From Paraspadella gotoi (Eukaryota > Chaetognatha), in contig CM119269.1 of assembly GCA_051294375.1 (NCBI GenBank), positions 394,910-458,909 of the forward strand: 64,000 bases of DNA, given 5' to 3'. Below are positions 1 through 10,455 of the stretch, piece by piece (the stretch's first letter is position 1; each line of letters starts with the position of its first letter). Made by a program: the position numbers and the translations under genes. The notes beneath the pieces are model-generated. The model worked only from the letters and a program-made list of their open reading frames with translations. It was not told where the DNA came from and did no database searches.

Positions 1-2086
1 TGATCTCTGGCGACAATGAACGGGTCATTTCCCTCTCTGCTTTCTTCGTAATGGATGCCTGGATGCCTTTTGAAGAGGATTTAACCAAATAGTTAAAATA
101 ATATCATTTTTAGTAAGAGAGATATTGACTTTCGTTTCGTTTCGTCTCTCTATCGCGATCATTTGGGATTCGTCTTCGTCTTCCTAATTCTTCCGTATTA
201 TTCTGTGATTAATTGTAACTATTCATGTTTCATAGTATGAAACACGAATAGTTACAATTAATCACAGAATAATACGGAATAAATACAGAAGAATTACATA
301 GTGATTAATACTTATTATTAGTGTCTTGTATAGATATTTCAATTGCTCGCCGGCAAGAGCAGATGGAATATCTATATGCTTTATTTTATTAAGGTATTAA
401 ATATCAACAAGACGAAATCGATGTCCCCACCCGCTCGCCTCCGCCTCCCGGCCGGCGACCCGGTCTAAGAACTCAAAATGTTTCACCCTCAACTAGAAAC
501 CTTTGACTGCGAAACGCAAAAAAATCATCCGCCCATGATGCCCGCCTCCGCCGTCTCCTCTTCCCTACCTCCGCTTCCCCTCACACTTTAGAACCGGAGT
601 GAACTTTTACATTGCCTGACGGCAGTTTAATTAAATGGTAAGATTTTATTTTCTCTTCTACAACCTATTTTTTATGTTAAATATGTCTTAGTTTTCGTAT
701 TACAATTGCAATATTAGTTTGTTAAATATAAACTATAATGTAACTAAATTGAATAACTAAAAAAAATATTACTAGATCATTTTTTAATGATATTTCAAGA
801 CTGATGATATTTTTATTTTTGCTCATTCGCTGATTATTATGTCCCTAATATATATCATCTATTTTTGTTACTATTTTCACATGAAATGGTCGAATTTGTT
901 TTTCAATCGATTTTACAATTAATTTTTTTTGTTTTATTAGAAATTAAAAACGGCGAGCTTCAGGATAAGGAAAAGACGCCGAAACTTTGTTGGTAACAAT
1001 TTTTTTTCTGTACAAATTATATTGCTTAGTATTGCATTCATTATGATATTAATTAGATTAAAATCTTGTGTGCATAAGGAATTCATTAATTATTATTATT
1101 TATTATTTATTTATTTATTATTATAATTATTATTAGAGATGATTTTGTAGGATTTATAATATAGCTTTATTTTGTAAATATTGTGATTTACTTCATTTAG
1201 TTTTTACTTTTCATTACTTTCAGGATCAATCGGCAGTCCTGCTAGGTCAACAAAATCATTGTGGTTGCAGTCGTCATCAAGCACAGATTGCCTTTTTTTA
1301 CATATTATTTCCCCTTTGTCAATTTATTATAAATATTTTTTTTTTTGATTTCAATAATAAAAACGGGCGAAGGGGATAGAAGTATTAATCACTGATTTTT
1401 TTGCTGTTCTTCTTTCTCTCTGTTTAATCATGAAGTATTTCTGTCAAATAGATCAAAATACTGTGTGTACCATGTGTTATCTTTTATTATATATGTAACA
1501 ATTGTTGCATTTTTCAACACATAATAATTTAACTTAAATAAAAATCTATTCTTTTTATTTTAAATAAAACTTTGTAGGTGTATCAAACTTGTACATTCTT
1601 ACGAGTACATTCATAGGAATCAGCTTACCATGTCAATTGTCCTGAGTATGTTTTCATTTATTAGTCGATGAAAAGATAGTATGGTAGTCAGTGGTGTGTT
1701 GACGCTCGTGGCGTCCGACATGTGCGTTACAACATGGATTTAAAGTTTGACGTCTGCGGAGTCACCGCGGACGACCTCGCAATCGAGGCCGGGCCAAATT
1801 ATTAGGAAAAGTTTTACAACTGATTCAGTCGCAAAGAATGGGGGGAAAGGGGAAATTAGTATCTGTCTTAGTTTTCAGTTTACCAATGTTTGAAATGTCG
1901 CGGGAGGGAAAAGTTGCCTCTGGAACGTTCAATGCTTTTAACCCCGTTGGGGGTTATTAAACTGTTTTTACACACTTTTTAAAGTTTAAATCTCAAAAAT
2001 GAATAGTTAATTTCACACTTCTTATAAATGTAAACAGATATTTTTATCCGTCATCGTTGCCTATGTGTTGTTTTGAAAAAACATGA
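1..2086. other. AT-rich intergenic stretch, no convincing gene
   Basis: I see no supported gene here. A GC-richer patch at about 420-600 has only short interrupted reading frames. A short open frame at about 1683-1803 (plus) gives a 37-residue peptide ending in a stop, without clear splice signals, and is left unassigned. The stretch contains the palindrome at 191-279. Confidence 0.6.
191..279. repeat. Near-perfect 44-bp-arm palindrome
   Basis: Bases 191-234 are the reverse complement of 236-279, with a one-base centre at 235 and a single mismatched pair near the centre (ATG in one arm against ACG in the other). It could be a fold-back element, a hairpin-type MITE, or an assembly fold-back artefact. 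No open reading frame is associated with it. Confidence 0.85.
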
Positions 2087-2308
2087 TTATTGTTGTGTTA
2101 GTGACAGAACCGTTCAATATAAGCAGTCCCTGAGCTTTGGATCAGACTGACACTGTATCATCGAGTTACAGGCGGATTAAGTGCCCCGTCGCTCTTAACT
2201 GCTAGGCGACCACCGGGCTAGAACCCCGGACCTTGGGTAGGGAGGCGAATGACTTGCCTCCGGCGCCAATGGCCGCTGATGAACGGTTGATGATTTTAGT
2301 CCACCATA
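2087..2308 (-). repeat. SINE-like dispersed repeat, copy 1
   Basis: One of four copies in this window (others 35025-35259, 37657-37889, 61144-61351). Shared landmarks are the end motif GGTGGACTAAAATCCACC (itself a hairpin, degraded in this copy), a GGAGGCAAGTCATTCGCCTCC-like stem, a GC-rich segment close to a tRNA T-arm (GGGGTTCTAGCCC), and a tail ending in CACATAA near CTGTCTCTTCA. The T-arm-like segment resembles a B box, so a tRNA-related SINE is possible. An A box is not clear. This copy is inverted relative to copies 2 and 4. Confidence 0.8.
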
Positions 2309-2521
2309 GTTTGTTGAATTTTAAACATACAACTTGTTCCAAAATCCGAACGTCATTTAAGAAAAGACGTAAGGCAGCCAACGAGATCGAAACCAAAAAT
2401 ACAGAGGCACAAACAAGTGGATTAGTTCAATATCTAGTGTGTTACGTGAATAATTTTTATTTAATTTTTATCAAAAAATTACGTATTTGTAGAAGAGATC
2501 TAATGTATATTGTTCATTAAT

Positions 2522-2634
2522 TTAAACGGCGGCATTACGGAGATTGCGCTTACGGACTACGACATTGTCATCTTCGAACCACTCGAATATGTTTGTGATT
2601 TGCTCATGCGGTTGACTCATTGGCATTAGGGTTG
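2522..2634 (-). CDS. Candidate terminal exon of an unidentified gene
   Basis: On the minus strand a splice-acceptor-like TTACAG precedes an open frame of 37 codons ending in TAA at 2522-2524. The peptide includes the stretch ITNIFEWFEDDNVVVRKRN. Composition is more coding-like than the surroundings. I do not recognise the family; it does not match the RAD21 C-terminus that would be expected on this strand. It could be a terminal exon of a gene extending to the right or a fragment of a mobile element protein. No partner exon was found. Confidence 0.25.
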
Positions 2635-3441
2635 CTGTAATCAATAATTTTTTTTAAAAATTAATATCCGTCTTGTTATGGTTATCTTGGAACCGCATAT
2701 TCTGTACGTTAAATCGCTCACGTAAATGGCTAGTTCTTTAAATAAAAACTGTTTTGTAAAAATTGTAACAAGAAAGCCTTGGCTCAGTTTGATTTATTTT
2801 ATATTAATTACTTGGAAAGTAACATAAAGAATAATAAAAATTGTACCTCAAATTTCGATCGGGTATTTTGTTATTATTTACAACAAGATTTGACCTTTTA
2901 CCTAAAAGAATATAATAAAAATAAATAAAAAAAATAAAATGATAAATTATCAATAATAAAGAGTAGAAATATTTATTTTTACAAATATTCATGAGCTTTT
3001 TTCCCCGATTCATCGAACTTCGATATTCTTTGCTTGATTTCTTTATTGAATCTTTGGCCCGGAATCGAGCATACGACTCGTACCGTGTTCGTAGTACAAA
3101 TCCTTATGAACCAAAATTGAAATCCTTAACATAGGGCGACTTGATTACGCGAGGAAGCGGATTTTGGGTGACGTTTTGGGCCATAACTTTTGAATGCCTG
3201 GACCGATTTTGCTGATTTTGTCATGAAGCGCTCGAAACGAATTCCCTATCGTTCGGTACCAAATTTGTACGAGAAAACTTTTAAATAAAAATCTTGTGTT
3301 CTCGCTACCTTCCCCTATCTCTCTCTCTCTTCCCCTATTCCTCTTTCTCTCTTCCCCTATTCCTCTCTCTCTATCTCTCTCTTCCTATTCCTCTCTCTCT
3401 CTCCCCATTCCCCGTTCCCACCCTCACTCAATTCCACCCAC

Positions 3442-4220
3442 CTGTCCAGTCTCAGTTTCGGCCTCAGTCCGATCCACCCTCTCCTCCTCTTCCTCTTCCG
3501 GCTCAAATCCCGCGTGGCTCTCCTCATCCTCTTCCTCCGCTCTTGGACCGCCAGGGGTCACGGGCTGGCTGCGGGCATCGACGGAGGCTGGGGGTTCCAT
3601 CAACCCAGCCAGGTCTCGTGGGGTCTGAGGTGGGGCGTCGTCCATAGAGGAGCCCGGACGGCCCGGGGTGGGCGGGATCGAGGCCGCGCCGCCAGGGGTT
3701 GGGGGCGGAAGGCCGACCGACTCTGGGGGCAACATGTGGTCATCTTGGCCGTGGTGGGGAGTGAAGGGGGTACGGGTAGCTGTGGGGAAAAAGAATTAGT
3801 GAGTAAATGAATGGTGAGTCTGTGAAGTAGAACCAGTGGCCACAGATAGTTTGTGGACCGAGAGACACTGAGATATCTCTCTCTAGCTCTCTCCTCTTCT
3901 CCCCCGGTCAACCTCAGTTAGAATTTGGATCGCGAATTCAGTTGATAGATTCCGCTCGCTTGGACGATTTTCCCTCGGTATTTTAACCATTTTCCCTCGG
4001 TATTTTAATTATTTTCCTACGGCTTTTACACTACATTTATTGAATGATTTATGACGGATTTCTCTTGGATTATATTTTGATTTCTCTCCGATTTCTTTTA
4101 CATTTTTCGTCGAGATTTGTTGACAGTACAGAGTCAGTGGATGCCTTGTCGGTTGCTGGACCTTTCCTGGACCAACTGATATTGCTTGGAGCGGCGTAGA
4201 GAGACGGAAACTTCTCTACA

Positions 4221-4256
<36 letters not shown>

Positions 4257-7200
4257 GTATTGTCGTCGCTCTCGATCGAGTCGATCTTCCAGATGGCGTC
4301 GGCGATGGCGCGCCCATCGTCTCTCCGCCGTCGTCGTCGTCTTCATGCGGCGCCACCGAGGCCGGTCGCGCGTTGAGCGCCGCGTTGGCCTTCGCTTCTT
4401 CATCGACGTCGCCAGAGACATCCGCGTCGGCATCTGCGTCGGCATCGGCGGCGTCGGCGTATCCGCCCATTGAATAGGCCGAAGGAGGACCGACCTTGAG
4501 GAAAATAAAAGATAGAAAATATTGTTTAATTATTGTAAAAGATCCTCTTTTTCTCTTTCTCTTTCTCTTTCTCTCTCTCTCTCTCTCTGCTCGTTCTCGC
4601 TTCGCTGGTGTCAACGAGTTCGTATCTCCAATATTACTTATTATACTCATCTGAACCCATGATAAACTTTGATACTCAAACAAAAAATCAGATTTTATAC
4701 AGGAAAACTAAGTTTTAAATTAAAAATAAATAAATAAATAAAAAATGAATTGAATTAAATGAATTGAATGACATAAATTAAATGAATGAATTGTGGTGGT
4801 ATATTCACACCGCCTCACGTCCGTCATCCTTCAGCCAAATCCATTGGCTCAGAGGGGGAACACACCATCCCAAGCGTAGTGTTCCATCCACAGTCCTAAC
4901 GACTTCCCTCTGCGTTGGCAAAGCGAGACCGTCCTAGGGTAACCGCGCCAGTGACTGGAGGCGTCACTGAGGGTCGGAAGCCCCCAAAGCCAACAGTGAG
5001 ATGCCCCATCCCAATGGGCATCACAGGCAACCCGGCTGTTGCCATAAGTGGTGAGCCCTACTATCGAACACGCAACCTTCTCAGGGTACGCTACGACAAA
5101 CGCCTATGCCCTGCCGACTTCGGGTACGCTACGACAAACGCCTATGCCCTGGGGTACGCTACGACAAACGCCTATGCCCCACAACTCGCGCTCTCTCTCT
5201 CTCTCTCTCTCCACTATGGTAACAGTCTTGTCAGACACCTCTCAGGCTTGAGGAACCTGAGTGATGTCTTGGCCCGGGGATCCTGTGGTGGTATATTCAC
5301 ACCGCCTCACGTCCGTCATCCTTCAGCCAAATCCATTGGCTCAGAGGGGGAACACACCATCCCAAGCGTAGTGTTCCATCCACAGTCCTAACGACTTCCC
5401 TCTGCGTTGGCAAAGCGAGACCGTCCTAGGGTAACCGCGCCAGTGACTGGAGGCGTCACTGAGGGTCGGAAGCCCCAAAGCCAACAGTGAGATGCCCCAT
5501 CCCAATGGGCATCACAGGCAACCCGGCTGTTGCCATAGAATTTAATTTAAATTTTCAAGGAATAACAGTTTTTTAGTGTGTGACGACGAATTTTTATTTC
5601 ATAAGGACATGTTTCGACTCTGTGGTTGAGAGTCTTCATCAGCATTTGATTTAATCAACTCTCAACCACAGAGTCGAAACATGTCCCTATGAAATAAAAA
5701 TTCGTTGTCACACACTAAAAAACTGTTATTCCTTGAACTTAAACACAACGAAAAAGACAGAATCATAACAATTTAAATTTTAAAAAGACCTGCAGGTGAA
5801 CGCCCTACTCCTTCCTTCGTCCACCCATGACCTATCTCTTACCGATGGCGGGCCACCAATCGACTCCGGCGCTCCGATTGATTCGTCGCCAATCGACTCG
5901 GGCGGCCCGACAGAGGGCGGACCGACAGAGGGCGGGCCAATAGACATAGGAGCGGGGTAGTCTTCCATCTCTTCGTCGTCGTTGTCCGACTCCAACGCCT
6001 GCTCCTTCGCTGCTTGCTCCTGCGCTCTCGTTTCTGCTTCTCGGTTCTCTTCCTCGATTCTTTTCGCTTCCGCCCGTGACATACGCTTCTGCCTTTTGGC
6101 CGGGACTTCTCCGGCCGCCGGAATGGACGAATCCAGCGCGGACCCTTCCGGCACCGGCGCTTCGACGCCCGCAGCGCCGCCGCCCTCGCCCGAGCGGCGC
6201 CGCTCGTTCGTCGTTGGCAGAATCGAGGATTTTCGGCCGCGTTTGCCGCGACGCGTCGTGTCGAGGAGAGAGGACTCCCCGATTCTGATGAAGAATGATG
6301 GAGAAGAAATGCAAATGATAAAACTTTAATACTGATGCAGATTTCCTAATAATCGAGAGAATGATTAATAATGATTAATAATGATGGAGAAATAACTCAC
6401 CTTGACGATCCTCTCCCGCCAAGCGAGAATGACTCGCCTCCCCTCATAAGTTCCCGATCGTCAAAAGCGCCGATGTCCCCGAAGTCGTCGTCGCCCAATT
6501 GTTGAAATGAGGAAAAGTCTTCCTTCATTGTGATCTCCTCTGCTCGGGTCTGAAGGAAGGTTGGGGGAATAAATCAATAAATTAATAAATAAACAAATTA
6601 ATAAATAATTAAATATAAAAATAAATGAATTAATAACTCCTGTCTAGCTTTAGTTTTTCAGTGTGATCATTCATAGTTAAAATTACATTTGTTTTGCTAT
6701 TGAAAATAGTGAAACAAGTAATTTGAAAATTTTCATAAAAAGTAAAACGTTGTACCAATTTCATAACATTAGTAATTGTTTTCCCTTTGACCTTGCCCGA
6801 ATCGAATCCACAAAATTCATACTAATTTAAAATTAAATACAAATTAAAATTAATTATAAATAATTAATAGTTATTAACTATGAATCCGCCAGCTTCACCT
6901 GATTAAGAGTCAGCTGGCTTTGCACATCCAAGTCATTCAGATCCGTCAACGCCGTGTCAAAATCGTGAAAGTTCTCCGGCAAGGTGATGGCATTAAGCGC
7001 CGCCTCGCGATGATCCTCGGGCAAATCGACGACGCCAGGTCGAAACGCCATCTTGATCTTGACGAAAGCCTCATTGCAATCCGCCAAGAGATACTTGGCC
7101 TTACGAGAGTAGATGCGGACAACGCCTATGTGGGGAGGGGGCGCAGTTTCAGCATTTATAACCCAATAAGATTTCAAACTAATAGTCGTTTATGTTCTTT

Positions 7201-7491
7201 AACTTACCCAGCAAAAGATGTCCCGTGGTACGAAGGGCCATTTTGACTTTGGGTTGGATGATGGATTGAACAGAGGATTCTAAGTCTGTTTCGAAGACGT
7301 GAGCCTAAAAAGATTAAGAAAATTAAATTATCATATTATGTTATAAATTGTTAAATAACTTAAGATTCTGACCAAGAACCATCAAAACCTTGGAAAAGAC
7401 TTACCTTGGTGAGTTTTTTGTCCCAATGAGCGGCGAGCCAGATTCGAGCGAGTGGCCCTCGCTTGGACAGAACAAAGTGAGCGTAAAACAT
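3442..7491 (-). CDS. RAD21: RAD21 cohesin kleisin subunit, N-terminal and middle part (7 exons)
   Basis: Cohesin kleisin that bridges the SMC1/SMC3 heads and holds sister chromatids together in the nucleus. Exons in transcription order: 7405-7491, 7208-7304, 6899-7125, 6401-6549, 5843-6284, 4254-4494, 3442-3779. All junctions are GT-AG and phases are continuous (1,581 nt, 527 codons). The start gives [20 protein letters not shown] and the first three exons form the full N-terminal Rad21/Rec8 domain ([41 protein letters not shown]). Exon 4 carries the family EEIT...DDREL block. Exons 5-7 are Pro/Glu/Asp-rich with repeats of [10 protein letters not shown] type. The conserved C-terminal winged-helix domain is not found to the left, so the gene probably continues beyond base 1 through an intron longer than 3.4 kb. 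The intron at 4495-5842 holds a small LTR-like element and a long palindrome. The exon 6 donor runs directly into a (GA)n tract. Confidence 0.93.
4226..4252. repeat. (CT)n microsatellite starting at the RAD21 exon 6 donor
   Basis: On the transcribed (minus) strand the donor GTGAG at 4253-4249 continues without a break as GAGAGA for about 25 bases. Similar CT/GA blocks occur at about 3300-3410 downstream of the exon 7 donor and at 4550-4588. Confidence 0.9.
4792..5537. mobile_element. Compact LTR-like element (TRIM-like), two 255-bp direct repeats
   Basis: Direct repeats 4792-5046 and 5284-5537 are almost identical (one C fewer in the second). They begin TGTGGTGG and end near TTGCCATA. The 4-base sequence GAAT lies just before the first (4788-4791) and just after the second (5538-5541), consistent with a target-site duplication. 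The 237-bp interior has three copies of a roughly 27-bp unit (GGTACGCTACGACAAACGCC...) and a (CT)n tract, but no coding capacity. TGGTGAGCCC just inside the first repeat could be a primer-binding site. Alternatives are a tandem duplication or satellite fragment. It sits in an intron of RAD21. Confidence 0.6.
5556..5738. ncRNA. Long inverted repeat with hammerhead-like hairpin core
   Basis: The left arm (about 5556-5633) is the reverse complement of the right arm (about 5659-5738) with a 25-base loop. On the minus strand, 5643-5605 reads CTGATGAAG, a six-pair stem (GACTCT/AGAGTC) and CGAAACATGTCC, followed by an AATAAA-containing tail. The plus-strand arm keeps the stem and CGAAACATGTCC but lacks CTGATGA. 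CTGANGA-stem-GAAA is the conserved core of hammerhead ribozymes. An extra A between CTGATGA and the stem departs from the canonical form, and stem I is not obvious. Hence hammerhead-like only. It lies in a RAD21 intron. Confidence 0.35.
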
Positions 7492-8405
7492 TTTTTTGAT
7501 GTTGTGCGAGACGTTGAAGACGTCGAGGAAGAAGAAGCAGAAAAGAAAAAAGAATTCAAAGCGTGGATTACGAGATTCGAACGCGTGTCATATCGGGTCA
7601 GTTTCTTTTCTTTCCTCTTTTTATTTTCTGTAAAGTAATGGCGAACGAAACGGCAAACTTTAAGATCCTTTGTTTCAAAAAGGTTTTTAAAAAACTAATC
7701 CGAAAAATCAGATTTAAGAGTCTTGGAAATTAGAAATTACCTCAATAATTATATATATAACAATCATATTGGCAAATAGAAAAAAAGATTTGAAAAAGTT
7801 ATAACTGAGATTTTTAGGCCCTATCGACAGTACCTTAAACATAAATACAAAAATTTGACCTCCTGAAAAACATGTTCGGCCGCTAATAAAAAAATGGCAG
7901 TTCAAAAATAATAATGTCAGTCAAAACACAAAACAAGAAATTATTAGGTTATTTTTGATAAGATTTTTTTTTTAAATCTCATTTATGAGCATTTTTAAGG
8001 TCTTCGTTAGTTCACAAAGAATCACAATCAATACCAAAATTAAACGGAGATCTTTTAGTTTTTTTTTAGCTCCACTCAGATCCTTAGGCTTAAGCTTTAC
8101 TCTGCCTCACGGTAAAATACGGTTTTCCAAAATGAATGCTAACGGATGTTATCACAGGTCATGAACAAATCTCACTTCTTTAATAAAAATAAACAAATTT
8201 GGGCCAAATTTTAATTTAGGAGACATAATTTGAAACCACTAACAAGTAAAATAAGAATAATGTTATTCATCTTTAGCTTCGGTTTAGCAAACTAAAGCGA
8301 GAAGGTTTTGTTCCCGAGTTCCTACTAGCCGAAATCCTGAGCCATTAACCAACCCGTAGACAGGGCCTAGACAGGCCCCTGAGTGGAGGTGTATACCGCC
8401 TCGCT
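7492..8405. other. RAD21 upstream region and intergenic DNA
   Basis: Upstream of the RAD21 start codon. The first 150 bases are relatively GC-rich and likely hold the 5' leader and promoter, but no TATA box or other element is convincing. The rest is AT-rich without supported genes. A GC-richer patch at 8330-8400 immediately follows the carrier stop codon and may be its 3' UTR. Confidence 0.5.
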
Positions 8406-9251
8406 TCACTTCTCTCTTAATCCTAATTCAGAGACTTTTTTCTGAGCGGCTGCCATGACAACCATAGCTGTCCCGTTGGAGAGGAAAGAACGAATAGACC
8501 CAGGGGCTAAACCACGATAAAGTCCAAAGAATCCAACATTTTTGTAAACGGACTTTATCCTGTCCATTGTAGACATTTTGGGACCGAATTGACTTTGAAC
8601 CTGAGATTTTATATATTCAAGAGGCCAGACAACCCACCAGGCCAGAGTGGCCGCTATTCCGCTGACTAGAAAAGGCCCCACGATGGGGCTGTCGAAGAAT
8701 CCTGGAAAGTGTCTCCTTTGAGAATCGATAAGAATGAAGTAGGTCGTCATAAGTCCCAGGGTTCGCGACCACGTCACTCCGAATCCCGTATACAGGCTTT
8801 TGAATGTCCAGACTTGTCCCGTTTGTCTCTTCACTTTGGCGAACTCCAACGGCGTTTCGATGGCCGCCCGGGCTGTGGAGCCGCATATTCCGGCAAAGAT
8901 CACGCGCCACTGCAGGCCAAAGGTGCCAGGGATCTCCCGCGCGGCGATAGAGTCGTTCATCGCCGTGTAGACGCCCTCGAAGACGGCGAACTGGGCCGAG
9001 CGATAAATGCCCGAGCCCCAGAGGGGAGGCACGCTGCCCCGATAAAGGCCGCGAATGCCTTCCGCTTGGAAGGTCTTAGAGAAGGCTCGCCACATGCCCG
9101 CGTCCCGAAACCCGGGCTGAGCCTGCATTTTGGTTTTGATCGTATCGAAAGGGTAACCGGCCACGACGTTTGTGACGCCATAAAGAATTCCGACGCCAAG
9201 GCCGATAGATCCTTCCTTTAACCAGTGGCCGCGTTTTTCGTTGTGCGTCAT
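8406..9251 (-). CDS. Mitochondrial carrier family (SLC25) protein
   Basis: Membrane transporter of the mitochondrial inner membrane. Single intronless frame of 281 codons from the ATG at 9251 (an in-frame TTG lies ten codons upstream but is not a likely start); the stop is TGA at 8406-8408. Three tandem carrier repeats are visible through their signature motifs Px[DE]xx[KR]: PFDTIKTK in repeat 1, PLEFAKVK in repeat 2, and PLEYIKSQ in repeat 3. Each is followed by the G-x-x-x-LYRG type motif (GIRGLYRGSVPP, GFFGLYRGLAPG; SLYTGF in repeat 2). Length is typical for the family (about 280-320). The substrate cannot be assigned from what I see. Lack of introns contrasts with neighbours and could reflect an old retrocopy. 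It lies 0.9 kb upstream of RAD21 on the same strand. Confidence 0.93.
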   Translation of the reverse strand: MTHNEKRGHWLKEGSIGLGVGILYGVTNVVAGYPFDTIKTKMQAQPGFRDAGMWRAFSKTFQAEGIRGLYRGSVPPLWGSGIYRSAQFAVFEGVYTAMNDSIAAREIPGTFGLQWRVIFAGICGSTARAAIETPLEFAKVKRQTGQVWTFKSLYTGFGVTWSRTLGLMTTYFILIDSQRRHFPGFFDSPIVGPFLVSGIAATLAWWVVWPLEYIKSQVQSQFGPKMSTMDRIKSVYKNVGFFGLYRGLAPGSIRSFLSNGTAMVVMAAAQKKVSELGLREK

Positions 9252-9600
9252 TTTTGTCACGTCGTCGTCGGCGTTCGTCAATCAAGATTTCAGATCCAGA
9301 TTTAGAAATTTCTTAATTTTTACTTTTCATCCATTTTTAAATCCTTTTTACATTATGACAGCTGACACTGGGGAAGAAAAAAAATTCATGATTCACTTGG
9401 TTTAAAACATTGAGGCGGTTTAAAGCCGTTACCTTATAACATATATGAGGCGACTTGTTTGTCTTGTCTTCTACACAGAAGAGTAGGAGTGTCAACTAAG
9501 ACAAACTTTATTTTAAATTGAAACAGCGCCTATTAAATTTGCTGATTTTTAGATTTTATGGTTACTATTAATTAATTTATGTATATTTTTGTTGATCTAA

Positions 9601-9811
9601 TCATTTTTTAAAAATTGCTTTTAAAATCCGTTTTATGTTAGGTTTCAGGCCTTCGTGCTTATAATTAAGATAAATTAACAAAGCAAAAGAAACATCAACG
9701 GCTTTGGAAAATGGCGATGAGCTGGTGTTCCCGCTAAGATTCATCCGCCGCCAGACTCTTCCTTTCGCGAAGAAAAGTAGATCCAAGAATTTTTTTAAGG
9801 ATTTCTGCCAT
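9601..9811 (-). CDS. Possible small protein with a homopolymer frame break
   Basis: An ATG at 9811 begins MAEILKK. A run of seven A residues (minus strand) follows, after which the long open frame continues in another phase for about 60 codons to TGA at 9601. If one base in the A run is an error, the product would be about 69 residues, basic, ending KRILKAIFKK. Alternatively the downstream frame is an exon using the AG inside ATGGCAG as acceptor. I do not recognise the family. Codon composition looks more coding-like than the flanking AT-rich DNA. Confidence 0.3.
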
Positions 9812-10455
9812 AAAAAACTGTTATTTAAAACGAGAAAAACTTATATGTATTCTTTCAAACTATATCAATAATAGGTTCATTTTTTACTCTTAAGCATTTA
9901 TATTAGTTATTATGCATTTTTGTTGTTTAAAAGATATTGCGTGTTTGATCAGTTACGTATATTATTATCACAGCTAAGAAAAATATTACGTCTACCGTAT
10001 TGCTAATAGTCAGCATTTCGAGCTTAATTTCGGCAGAAGAAGAGCAGAACTGTGTTAAATTCATTGGCGTAAAGCTAAATCATACCAACCTGGAATCTAG
10101 GCTTAAACGATACGCTGGATGAAACGAGATGAGCAAGAATATTATATTGGTTGTACCAATTTCATATAAAAACTATAAATAAAAAAATATGAATAATTAT
10201 GATTTTAAACAATATCTCATAGAACCCTCTAATTAAAATTAAAAAAAGGTTTTCAAGTTTAAATTTAATAAAAACGGATGAAATTATTTCTTTTGTCAGT
10301 AATTTAAAGGACATCTGCCGTCAAAGAGCGATAACAAATTAAAATAAAAACTCATGTGATCATCTTAATTTCTGAAAACTGGTTGGACGATCAACTGTTA
10401 CAACAACAAAATGACTTTATTTTGTTAAGAGGATGTTTTTCGTCGATCTGCCATC
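9812..10455. other. AT-rich intergenic stretch
   Basis: No gene seen. It contains the short palindrome ATTGGTTGTACCAAT at 10146-10160, which recurs exactly at 14847-14861, 29962-29976 and 45400-45414 and in decayed form elsewhere, always in similar AT-rich surroundings with TGAATGAAT-type sequence nearby. Confidence 0.6.

Noticed and set aside
5605-5643. Canonical, surely active hammerhead ribozyme
   Set aside because: An extra A separates CTGATGA from stem II, and stem I cannot be drawn from the flanks, so only a hammerhead-like label is justified.
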